Assembly: GCA_030272155.1 (NCBI GenBank)
Contig: CP126197.1
Location: 620,001-684,000, forward strand
Length of the DNA: 64,000 nucleotides
Direction of reading: 5' to 3'
From: Tetradesmus obliquus
Lineage: Eukaryota; Chlorophyta; Chlorophyceae; Sphaeropleales; Scenedesmaceae
This document shows, in pieces, positions 37,401-49,400 of the stretch. Made by a program: the position numbers and the translations under genes. Below the pieces are notes generated by a model. It did not search any database, was not told the DNA's origin, and saw only the letters and a program-made list of their open reading frames with translations. The number at the start of each line of letters is the position of its first letter. Position 1 is the stretch's first letter.

Positions 37401-40400
37401 TCCTTCTGTCGTACAGAACGGTAACCAGCACATGCTAAACTTATAAGCAAGCATCCCAGCTCATCCACAACGCTCAAAATGCAAGCTGCAAGGGATGATA
37501 TCCATCGCCTACGCGTCGGTTTTCACCTGCGCGGCCAGGGTACCCTGGGTTCATGGTGATGAAGGCCATGACGCTGGGCTTGAGCCCAATCTCCACGTCC
37601 TCAAACATGAAGCGCTCCTTGCGGCCACGCAGCGCGTCCAGCACCGTTTTGTATTGCGTGCTGAGTGGCGCAGGAGGGTGCAGTAGAGTTGCAGGACGTC
37701 AGCAGCAGCATGCACACATCAGCAGCTGCAGTTGCAGTATGTACCAGCATGCTAGGGCTGGAGTCAGGGAGCTGTGCCCTGAAATAGGCATCCCGTGTCC
37801 ATGAAAGTTCGGCGGCAAAATACCGGGCACAACCAACGCAGGCTGCTGCCATGCGCTGCCCACTCACCTGCACACTGACAGCACTGCCACAGGGATGCGG
37901 TTGAACTCGTCGAAGCAGCCCCAGGCGCCTGTCTGTGCCAGGCCCTTGTAGATCTGGCCCATGGCCTTGTAGTCCATCTGGTCGCTGCAGTTGAACACAT
38001 AGCACTGCACACCCACAGCACGCGCCAGGTCCTTGACGGTCTCGGTCTTGCCAGTACCTGCCATGCATCAGTAGAGCATTGAAATGTCAGCAGCTTGATG
38101 TTGCCAGAGCAGTGCAGCAATTGTATGCTGTACACCAACAGATTCAAAACTACGAAATGTGTCTGCTACAGCAGTCTGGCCGCCGAACGTACCTGCTGGC
38201 CCCGCTGGTGCGCCGCCCAGCACCAGGCGCTGCGCCTGTGTGAGTGTGATGTAGCAGCGGTCTGTGAGCGGCGTGATGCATAGGCTGCCGCAGTTGCCGA
38301 TGTACTCGTAGTTGTACGCGATCTCGGCATCGCTCACGTTGACCTGTGCAGCAGGAGGCAACACACAGTGCAAAAAGTAAGTGATGCAGCACTTGAAGCA
38401 GCTGTGCAGGCAGCAAGAGCAACACTGCTTGGCGGCGGCTGCAGCCGACATCTAGAGTTTAACAGCGCCGCAGGCAGCCACCACACAAAACAGCCGTTGA
38501 GTCGAACTCCTAACTTGAGCCATCTCTATCATTGTCCAACAGGCACACTGCTGCTCCAACGTGGCAGTGAAGCTTGCCCCCTTTCTGGCGTGCTGCTCCG
38601 GCACCTCACCACAGGCATCTGCTGCCACTTACGCACCTGGCACAGCTTGGTCTTTTCGCTGACAACGTAGCGCATCTGGCTCTGCCACTGGAAGCATGTG
38701 GCGCTCTCCACGCGCTCATCAATCAGCCGCTGCACTACATCGCGTGCGTGCACATCGATGGTGCACAGCGTGATGAGCTTCTTGCGGTCCAGCTTGCTCA
38801 GGTCTCCATTGATCAGCTCGATGAGGCCCACCAGCTGGTTGACCTGCAGCAGCAACAGGACAGGGGCAGTGGTCATTCACACAGCACAGATCTGCAGGCA
38901 ATATGCGCCCACAGTTCATGCTTGATGGTCCTGCCAAGAGCAAAGAGCGGTTTCGCTTCAGACGTGTAACCCAACGCCAGGACAACACGCAACACAGGCA
39001 GGGGCTCCTCACGACCACAGATGCATGCCAGGAACAAAACAAGGCCACACATGTGCCTGTCAATCAAAGATTGATGTGTGCAATCACCCAGGATCGAACT
39101 GGGGACCTTGTGCGTGTGAGGCACACGTGATAACCAACTACACTATGATTGCTGTTGCCTGATTGAGCTGAGGGACCTGTGATTGCCGCCGCAGGCCTCC
39201 GTCGGCTGCTGCGCCACGCCAACCCACCCCTGTAACAGACCTCTCTCTCACGCCAACTGCTGCTGCCACCGCTCCTTCTCCTGTAACAAGCCTCTCTCCC
39301 GCTCCGCTTTGGAAGGTTGTCTGTCTAGCTGCTCTGAATGCCATGGATGTTGGCAGACGACATGCTAATAAGTTGAGCATCCCGCCGCCCGCCCTGGCCG
39401 TGCAGCAGCCACCGCCGCTGCCGGCGGGCCAGGCGCTTATCACTGATACACTACAACCTGCAGCTCTCACTGCTGCGCAGCAACAGCATAATCAGCTGGT
39501 AGAGCAGCGCCGGCAGCAGCAGCAGCTGCATCAACAACAACAGCGACAACAGCTAGTAGCGCAGGTGTTACAGGAGGCTAAGCAGCAAGCGGTGTTAAGG
39601 TTTTGGGAGTTGCTTGCTGATTTTGTGGCAACAGAGGCAGCGCCCGCTACTTGGCGGGTTGCGGTGCCTGGCAATCACCCGTTTCTGTGCTCTGATCCAG
39701 CGCAGCTGCGCATTGTACTGGCGCCCCGCTCTGGTTGACCTTCCTGCCTCTGCATGTTGTGCTCTCAGCAGTTGTCGATTTTCCAGTTTCTGTCAAGGGC
39801 ATGTTGCATGTGGTGGGTGTCGCAGCGCTGGTTTCTCAGCCCTTTCCTCCGTGCTGCATGTTTCTGTCCTTGTCAGCAGTAAGGATTGCAGAAGCAGCAG
39901 AGCCCTAGTTTGCCTTAGTTTGCCTTAGTTTGCTTTGATTTGCCTGTCAATCGTGCATGCTCCTGCTTGCTGCAGTCTGGTGAGTACAGCAGTGCCTTGA
40001 TGCAATCATGCCAGACATTTATGGTGAGCAGCACCTTTGTGCACCCCGCTTGCTGTTTGGACCATGCTTGTCCTTCCCTGTGCGCTTTGTGCCTAGTGCG
40101 TGGAGCACATGCTGCTTTTCGTGCTGCATTTCGCACTTGCTGCCCTGCATGTACATGTTCGTTTATGGGGAGGTAGGGGCTGCGAGACGCCTCTGGAGTT
40201 TTCTTTGGTGGCGTCTTGTGGCTTGCTATCGAGTTCATACGATATGTGAGCTGAAAGTAGGGCGAGTGACTCACTCTCGGGTGATAGCTTGCCTTCTCCT
40301 GTAACAAGCCTCTCTCTCCCGCTCCTGTAACAAGCCTCTCTCCCGCTCCTGTAACAAGCCTCTCCTCCACCGCTGCCAGAGTACACCAGTGTAACCCCTC

Positions 40401-43400
40401 TCTCTCTCTCTCTCTCTCTTACCGCTGCCAGGGCCTTCTTCTCACTGTGTGTACATGCTTTCTCTGTGAGCTTCTGACACGCCAGAGCTAGCCGTCTTGC
40501 TTTGCAGGAGCTGTGAGTTGCCGTACCGCTGCTGCAAAATGTAGTTGTGCGACCCTTGCAGCAGCTGGCTTGTTCTCTGCTCTCTCTCCCCAGTTTGTCG
40601 CCTCAGGCCACCGCCTGCCAGGCTGTGTTTTTGCTGGTGGGTGTGGTTCTGTGGGTTCAGCCCGCCCGCTGCACTGCATAAAGTGCAGCTTGCTGTCACT
40701 GGCACTGTTTACACTAGTCCTACCTTTGTTTAGCATCGACACTGCGTGTGCTGTGACTGACGGCTTTGCCTGCAAGGCCATATGTCAAGTTACACACACA
40801 GAGACTTTCTGGGGTGAGTCTCCTTGAGTGACAGCCTGTTTTGCTGAGTCATCTGCGACGTTCCAGATTTTCGGGTGTTCGTTGCAACGTAGTTGCCTGT
40901 GCACACCGTGTAACCCCTCTTCTTCTTCACCGCTGCCAGACTTTCTGGGGTGAGTCTCCTTGAGTGACAGCCTGTTTTGCTGAGTCATCTGCGACGTTCC
41001 CCGTTTTCGGGTGTTCGTTGCAACGTCGTTGCCTGTGCACACCGTGTAACCCCTCTTCTTCTTCACCGCTGCCAGACTGTTACCCAGGCTGCCTGGAGCT
41101 CTTACAGAGCCAAGCACAGCCCACTTCGTGTAACCCCTCTATCTCTTACCTCACAGCCCACTGCGCTGCACGGGGTGCTGTTTGCAAAGCATTGGTGTGC
41201 GCACCAACTGCTCACCAATCTGCCTTCTGGTGCGCTAGCACTTGATTGCAGCGCAGCATTCATGCAAAAGAAGCAAGCCACGGAACCGGCCACGTGAACA
41301 CATTTGCCCTCATCAACTGCCTCACTTGAGCTCGTCCTGCTGCAACCTCCACATAACTGACACCCACACTGTCACCGCCCCTCACCTGGCGCTCATACTC
41401 AGTCTTGAGTGCCTCCTCATTGCCCTCCTCCAGCTCGTCAAAGGCCTCGTTCACCTCCTGCGTGAAGAAGGTGCGGCTGACCACCACAGTGTTCTGCGAG
41501 CTGTACTTGAAGATCCAGCTGGTGCGCGGCAGCTCATCGTACATGGGAATGGCCCTGGGTGGTTGAATAACAGATGAAGAAGATCAGCCGCAAGCGGTTG
41601 TCAAGGGCTGTAGTGATGGTTGATGGTGGTGCGCGGCCAAAGCATAGCAACAGTAGCAGCACAGCCTCTCAAGCGTCCTAGCAACTGCACTGCTGATGAC
41701 GATACCACAAACCGGCCAAGAACTGTTCAACACATGCAACCCTGCATGCACAAAAGCACTGGCGCCAAGCAAGCACGCCAGGAACCACAGTGCTGCTACT
41801 CACTTCTTGAACTCCGCCTGTATTGCTGCCTTCATGCTGTCCACCACGCTCTGCAGCCACGTCTCCACAGGGCCCTCGCAGGCGCACTCAGCGGCAAACT
41901 CCACGTACTCGCCCTCACCACTGTACATGCCAGTGGCAGCCTGCGCAACACATCACAGGGATAGCCAAATGCAGTCAGCAGCTGAGGCACTTGTGCTGTG
42001 CTATGTGGAAGTATCAACTGTCGGTCACTAAAACAGCAACCTGTTCACATGATCAGCTGCTGACTAGTTTGTAATGCTGATAAAGACCAGCGCCCTTCCA
42101 TATAGGCAGCTATCAGGCAACTACCAGCGCCCTGTGCTGGAACCACAGCGTGCTTGCTTTGTGCAGCCCACCTTTGTTGGCTCTCCCCTGTCATCCTTCC
42201 TGAAAGACAGGTTGTGCACATTGTCGAAGCACTTGCTGAGATGGCGCAGGATCAGCTGTGGGTTGCTGCCCTTGGAGAGGATGTCCAGCAGGTCAGCTGG
42301 CGCCACAAAGTAGAAGCGCGGGAAAGCGATGCGTTTCGTCTCCAGGTAATCCTGCAGGGCACAGGTGATAGAGCACAAAGGATTAAACACGCCAATCATG
42401 CTCAGCATGTTCAGCAGTTTGCTGCATTGCCACAGGTGAGGCCACCACCATGATGGGTTCACCTTTCCAGATTATGCACTGCCAGCAGAGACATAGGCAA
42501 TAAAGACAGCTGCGCTGACTAAGCTGTGCTGAATTTGCTGCTATATGCATTGAGTGCAATCCCTACCTGCAGCGCCTTCTCGCACTGCTCCAGCTGCGCA
42601 AGCATGTTTTCCAGGCGCTCCTGGCGGCCGTCCATGTTGCAGGCCTCCACCACGTTGGTGACATCACACGCGTTGCGCATGAGGTCCTGCAGCACGCAGC
42701 AGCAGTAGCAGCAGCATGATGCTAAGCACGTCACAGCTTGGTAGAAAATGCTGGAGTACCCTGCACATAGACATAGGCAAAGCTGCATGTGATCAAGGAG
42801 GATAAATTATCAGCCAGAAGGTTTGTGCATGCAGCACCTGGTCCCCACCCCACCTGGTAGTCTGCGTTGATGACATCGAAGCGTTTGCTGTCATCCGGCA
42901 GCTGCACCCTGATGTCTGCGCTGCCCACAAAGATGCTCTCCAGCGCCTGCCACTTCTTCTGCACATCCATCCACGTGGCCAGCACGCTGTCCACTGTGCC
43001 CAGCTTCTTCTGCCAGTTGGCCACTGCATCCAGGAACATGGGGTTGAGCTGCACGTACTTCTGCCCGCTCATGTTCTGCAGCTGTAGGTTGTCGTTCTCC
43101 AGTGCCTCGGTGATGGCATCCTCCACCTGCAGAACGAAACAGCGGGAGGCCATGCGCACCACAGCACAACACTCAGCGGATGCAACAGACAGTACTGTTA
43201 ACCTGCTTACATGATGTGCAGCAAGCTGTGCTGTTGAGCACAACAGGTGCTGCAGCGCAAATACAACAGTGTGGCTGCGCTGCTCACCTGCAGGCACATG
43301 ATGTCACTGTCTGCCAGCGGCGTGAACAGCAGCGCCAGCACAGTCCAGGTGTCCTCAATCTTCTTGATCTGCTTCTCAATGTTGAGCTCCTTCTGGGCGC

Positions 43401-46400
43401 GGTCCACAATCTCACTGCAAATCAGAAGCACCGGTGCACACCAAGCAGGATGAGAGGGCGTATCAATGAAGATGTGGATGTGCAGACGCCGTGCGCTGCA
43501 GCTACACGCCGCCAACAGCAGCATGCGACATACTTCTGTGACTGCAAGGACGCCATCTAAACAGTAATTAGCAAGCAGGTGGTTGTGCTGGCGATGGCAA
43601 CTGCACTGCATGCCAGAGCAGCAGCGCACCTGCACGCATCCACGTAATTGTGCAGCTCCAGTGCCAGCAGGTCTCCCAGGCAGAACTTCTCGTCCATGGT
43701 GAAGTGCTTGCCTGTCGTCTGCATCAGCATCTTCCAGTGGCGGTCGCGCATGGCTGGGTGGTGCAGGTCCTGCAGGGTAGCAAGCAGGCAGGCAGCAGCA
43801 CAAGGTGTTACAAGCTTGCCATGCGCAGCTCGTTCTAAGCACCCCACCTGACAAGAAGCTAAAATGCGTTCATCTTGCCACGTATCAGGGCCAAACACTG
43901 TGTTGACCAGGGGCTTCACCCAGCTGATGCAGGCATGTGCACAATTCAAGATGGCTGACCACAATGCAGAAGGAGCTGATGGCATTAGACCGTTGCTGCA
44001 AACGCACCTGCACCAGCGGCAAGCTGGTCAGCATCGCCTTCAGCGACTCCTCCAGAAGGCGGTACACCTCGTAGTTGCGCACCTGCAGGTATTTGCAAAG
44101 AGTGCAAAGTCACAGCAGTTGCTGTGTCACGCCGTGTGCAGTTACATCGCAGCGCAGGACGTCTGGGCAGCTACTGAGTTTGTGTTGCTGCATTGTCGAC
44201 AGCAAACAAAGCAGTGGTGGCAGAGCATAGCTACGCAATCAAGGCCAGGCCAACAGCCAGCAAAGGCAGCACATGTATTATCGTCATGATGTGTGCAACT
44301 CACAGCCTTGTTGAGCGTTTTGACGTCCTTGGTCAGCTTCTTTGTCTCCTCCACCAGCATATCCACGTCAATCTTGGCCCAGGGCGTCTTGTTCCAGTCA
44401 GCAAACGTGTACATCACAGCGCCAACCTGCAGGGAGGCAGATCCAACAGCGCAAGCGGCAGGCCCAGGCACATCAACGTTATGTGCTGCCTTCAGCAGAA
44501 CTTGTGCAGGTTTGCATTTCTTTCACAGGATCACGAACATTCTGCAAACACACCAGCTGTAGCTATGTCAGTGCACCAGTAGGCCCCACCACAGCAACCA
44601 TGCATTTAACACAACTCCTTGGCGCCTGGTGCACTTCACCAGCAGCGCTGCACTCACCATGTCCCAGAGGCTCTTGAGATACAGCAGCTCCTCACTGCAG
44701 CGCTGCAGCACCAGGTAGTCACTGACGTACAGCTCAAACAGGTCCTGCAGCTCCTGCAGCTGGCGGGACTCCTCAATGATGGCTGTCACGCTTGAGTAAG
44801 CATCCACGCTGCCGTGGTGGAAGGCATCCAGCACTGCGTATGCTGGCCGCACTGCCTCCAGCCGCAGCTCGCCACCTGACGCTGTGAACGGCGCACGCTT
44901 GAGGAAGAACCTGCAAGTGCGATTGGGCGGCATGCAAGAGGTAAGCGTAAAGGAACAATGTGCTCCGGCAGCTGGGGCATTACATGGAGGAGATAGCTGC
45001 GCAGGTACAAGGTACCAGCCAACTGTACACAACCGGTACACAAAACAGCCGACAATGATAACGTCTGCAATTAACAGCAGCAGCAACTCACTTGCGATAG
45101 TCGTCCACGCGCTCTGCAAACGCCTCACTCTTTCGCCGGATTTCAACCGCCTCGGCCTGCTGCAGCGCGGCCAGCTGCTCGCGCCTGTTGAGCATCTTCT
45201 TCTTGAGCCCCTTCCACTTGAACTCTGCATTCTCCAGCTGCTTCAGCACACCATCACCCAGCTGGATGCCCACTGCCTGTAGCAGCATGGCGCTGTCCTT
45301 GAGCGGCTCAAACATGGCATCTGTGCGGTCCGACCGCTTGCGCACATCACGCATGCAGGACAGCATGTCATACAGCGCGCGGCGGTACTCCTCTGCTTGC
45401 TGCGCCTTGTGCTCTGGGTTGGCATCTGCAGGTTGAGAAACAGAGCAGGTGAGAGTCAGCACCAAGGTCAGACCCAGGGAATCAGCCAATTGCTTCATTC
45501 ATGAAAGCAACTGAAGTGTCTGAACCAGGTACACAGCAGTTGTTACCGTGTGACAATTTCCGCGCAAGTCTCCATGCACATGTACAGCGCACAAGCCTGC
45601 CGTGCCTTTCCTCACCTGCCTCGCCCTCCTCCTGGTCATGCTCCGCGCCGCTTGCATCATCCGCCGCCTGCTCGCTGGCGCCCTCGCCCAGCACTTTGCG
45701 CGCCAGCGTGGCGTCAGAGGCATCCATGAAGCTGTACAGCTCACTGATGCTGCTGACCACCTTGTCCTGCAGGCAGAGCAGCAGTCGAACAGCCAATGGT
45801 CAATACGCCAGCACGTCATTGTCCAAAGTCGGCACAACCGCCAGGTGGCCTCTGCAAGTTGATGCGTGCAACTGCAACGAGTGATCATGCACAGACAGTC
45901 ATGTCACGAACCAGGCAGCTGCCAATTATGTGGGCAACCCACCTGCAGGTAGTGCGTGAACAGGTAGGACCACTTGGATGCCCAGGTGGAGAGGCTGTTC
46001 TTGAGGGGCTTGGCGCTGACCTTGATGAACCCAACAACAGCGCTGCCAGGCAGGCTAGCGATCTCCTGCCCGATTGCCCTGCAGGCAGGACATAAGGTGT
46101 TAGCAAAGCATGGTGCAAAAGTCAGTCTGCTACGCAGGGCCACTGCTCTGGAGAGTTCTGGCAACATGTGGCATCTGCAGGTCACCAGCGCAGCATGCCA
46201 GGTTGTATCTGCTTTGGACCTCATTGGTACCCACTTGTACTTCTGGATTTGCTCCTCAAACTTTGCCAGTGGTGGGTCATCCCTGCTGCCATCTGCGTTC
46301 TTGGTGCCCTCGGCCTCCAAGAAGTCCTGATTGCACCAACAGCAGCAGCAGCAGCAGCAGCAGTCGCTTCAGCTCAAATCACGTGCATCATGCGTGTGCG

Positions 46401-49400
46401 TTGCCGTGTTCTGCCATGTGAGTGTATAGTTGCAGCCTTCACGGCGGCAAAGTGAGTAGCATGTCATCTGCTGCACATGCTTCCTGTGCAAAACAACAGC
46501 CACACTGCCAGCCTGTCATCACCTGCAGCGCCTGGTTGAGGTCCTGCTTCCAGAGGTAGTCGTACTTCATGAACTGCCCCTTGAAGTCCTCACAGGTCTG
46601 GATGCTTGACAACGTAATGCTCAGCACCTGGTCCAGCTGCTCTGCCACGTCATAGTCCTCCTCCAGCTCCTTGGCATAGCTGCCCTCGCCAGTATCCAAG
46701 CGCTTGATCAAGCCGCCAACCTGGCAGAGCATGCAGCAAGCAGCGCACAATGCACAAATAAGCACATTGTGCCACCAGCCTCACTACAGTTACTCCAAAG
46801 CCAAGCATTCCTGTCTGGTGCTTTCATGCACTCCAGCCAGCAGAGTTAGACATTACTCGCACCTCCAGGAATGACATCAACCAGCGCTGCACCAGCGCCT
46901 GCAAGCTGCCCTTCTGCGAGCCAGCCAGCTCTGGCTTCCACACCATGTCCGGTGTGAGCAGCTCCAGCTCCACCTCCAGCAGCGGCGCAGCACCACTCCT
47001 GCAGCAATACAGCAGCAGATGCCACCAGCACAGATTGTTCAGAGGAACATGGATCATTGGAGGAAGTAAGTTGCCAGCAGCCTCTATTTGCGCAGTGCAG
47101 TTGGTTCACAAACGTGATGGCTCTGTTCTGCTACAGTGTTTCAAGCTGCTGTGGCTCACCTAGCCAGCGCCTCTGGGTCCAGCTGCTGCAGCAGGTAGTG
47201 AGTGCTGGCAGTAATGGCTGACCCAAAGCCCTCGATGACGATGGCTGACACATAGTCAACGTACACCCTCCAGCACGTAGAAGCCTTGCTGACCTGCAGG
47301 CAGCATCCACTTGATCAAAATTGGATGACACTCTAGTTGATGAAATGGCTGATAGGCATGCCTGCAACAGCTGAGAATCATGCACCTGCTGCTACGTGGC
47401 GGTCCCTGCTTGCATGCTGTTCCAATTGCTGCTAGGCCAAGCAGCCGCGTCGCACCAGATCAGCAGCACAGCCGCACCTTCAGCACCCTATTGCTGCTGG
47501 ACAGCAGCTTGCCAATCTCCTTGCCAGCATCGCGCATCTCTGCATGCCGCTGCGAGATGAGTGCTGCACTGCTGTCTGACAGCTCCTCAAAGGTGTAGAT
47601 CTTGCCCTCCTGCAGCAGTGCAACAGCAAGATCAGGATCAGCGCCCAGCTACATCAGACAGGAGACAAATAGGGCAGCACACAATACCTGACCAGCGCTG
47701 GCATGCTTGACTGACACAATGCCTGAGCATTCACAGGAAGCAACCAGGGGTGGTGCAGCGCACCTTGCGGTCAAACATGAGGTTGCGCTCGAAGCCATGC
47801 AGGATCTCCACCGTCTTGGCGACGTTGTCCTTGATGGTTGCCAGCACACCATCCAGGTCTCGCACCAGCTCCAGTGTGTCCTTGATGTAGGTGTCAATGC
47901 CATCGCTGCGCCAGACAAGCTCCTGCAGGCCCCGCTGCAGCGCTGCCTCTGCAGTATCACAAGTCACAGTAGATGCCAGCCAGAAGCAGGTGTCAGGACC
48001 ACACAGCTGAGCACATCAAGCAAGAAGTCATTCTGCAACATCCGATGACGTAACAATCATGCAGAGAGTATCAATACCAGGCAAAGCAAGCACAGCAGCC
48101 TGGCATAATAGCCGCTGGCATGCCGCTCGCACCTGCAGCATCCAGCTTTGCAGACACCAGCGGCCGCTCTACAGGCAGTGTTGTGCGCTGCAGCTTGTTG
48201 TACAGGCCCACCATCAAGTCCAGGCTGCCAATCTGCTGCCTGAACCTGTCTGCGTGCTGGAAGATAGCAGCTGCGCTAGCTGGCACCTGCAGAATGAGAG
48301 GGCAGCAGCACAGACGGGACTGTCATGCAGGCAATCCCCAGGCATGCAGCACTACCATAATGCACACACAGGTCAAACAGCTCAACACATCAGCATGGTG
48401 TTTTGCACATTCATACTCTGCACCAGCAACATGCGCATGCCTGTCCCCGCATACTGCACTCCAGCAGCTAAGCTCACCTCAATACGCAGCAGCAGGAAGT
48501 AGCGTGTTTCGCGCAGCAGGCGCACAAGTGCTGGGTCAAAGTTGACTGCCAGCAGCGGCATGTCTGCTGTTGACTCCTCGTGGAACTGTAGCAGCGGCTG
48601 GTTGAGCTTCTCGTCACTGGTGGAGGCAACCTGCAGACAGAACCAGCAGCAAGCTTGCATGGTTACAGGAACCAGGAACAGCATCTAGCATGGCTGCAGG
48701 CACATAAGCACAGCACCTATTGCATGCATGCCTGTGCAACGAATTCGATATCAATACCGTGCTCGAGATACCATTGCTCACCTGGCCACACCAGTCCCCC
48801 ACCAGCGCCTGCTCATACTGCTGCATGTCTGCCATGAGGCTCTCATAGCTGTGCTGCGCTGCTTTGAACGATGCTAGCTCCAGCACTGCCTCCATAGACT
48901 GCAGCTTGCCCATGGGCTCCTGCAGGCGCTCCATCAGGCCACGCACCCAAGACACAGCACCTGCACATGCAGACCAGGAGCGTGTACGCATTTAGGTGGC
49001 TGCATGTGAGCCCTACATTGTGAAGGCAGGGTGAAGACGCAGCAGGCTGTTCTAAAGGCCTTACGCTGCGCTTGCTGCCAGTGCTGTACTTGCTGCCAGC
49101 GTGCCACTCAGCCGCACCTGAATGTGGGGGGCTGTTCTTGCTGAGCACAGGGAAGGCCCTGTTAGCCAGGAACAGCTCATGCACCTCCTTCACGTCGCTT
49201 GCAAACGCTGCCACCATGTCCTTGTGCTTCTTGGCAACCTCTGCAGCGATGGCATCACGCTCCAGCAGCCCCTCAAAGCTTTCCAGCAGCTTGAACGTGC
49301 TGCTGAGGGTGGTGCAGTCATCAAACGCCTGTACCATTGCGGCAAACAGCAAAGCAGGCGCAGGCAAGCTTTAGCAGGCAATCAAGGCCGAGGAAAATCT

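Larger units (their letters stand above)
39160..41340. other. Repeat-rich insert in the oversized dynein intron
   Basis: Most of the intron at 38844-41385 is occupied by sequence unlike the gene's other introns. It has dispersed copies of TGTAACAAGCCTCTCTCCCG (39283, and three in a row at 40299-40360; a relative at 39232), four copies of GTGTAACCCCTCT followed by a pyrimidine run and usually ACCGCTGCCAG (40390, 40912, 41045, 41128), a 136-base tandem repeat, and one plus-strand open frame. I find no terminal repeats, transposase or reverse transcriptase. Confidence 0.7.

Noticed and set aside
38790-39152. tRNA-derived SINE with the tRNA-Val as head
   Set aside because: The tRNA is perfect in all stems, and no SINE body, poly(A)/T tail or target duplication is visible on its 3' side.
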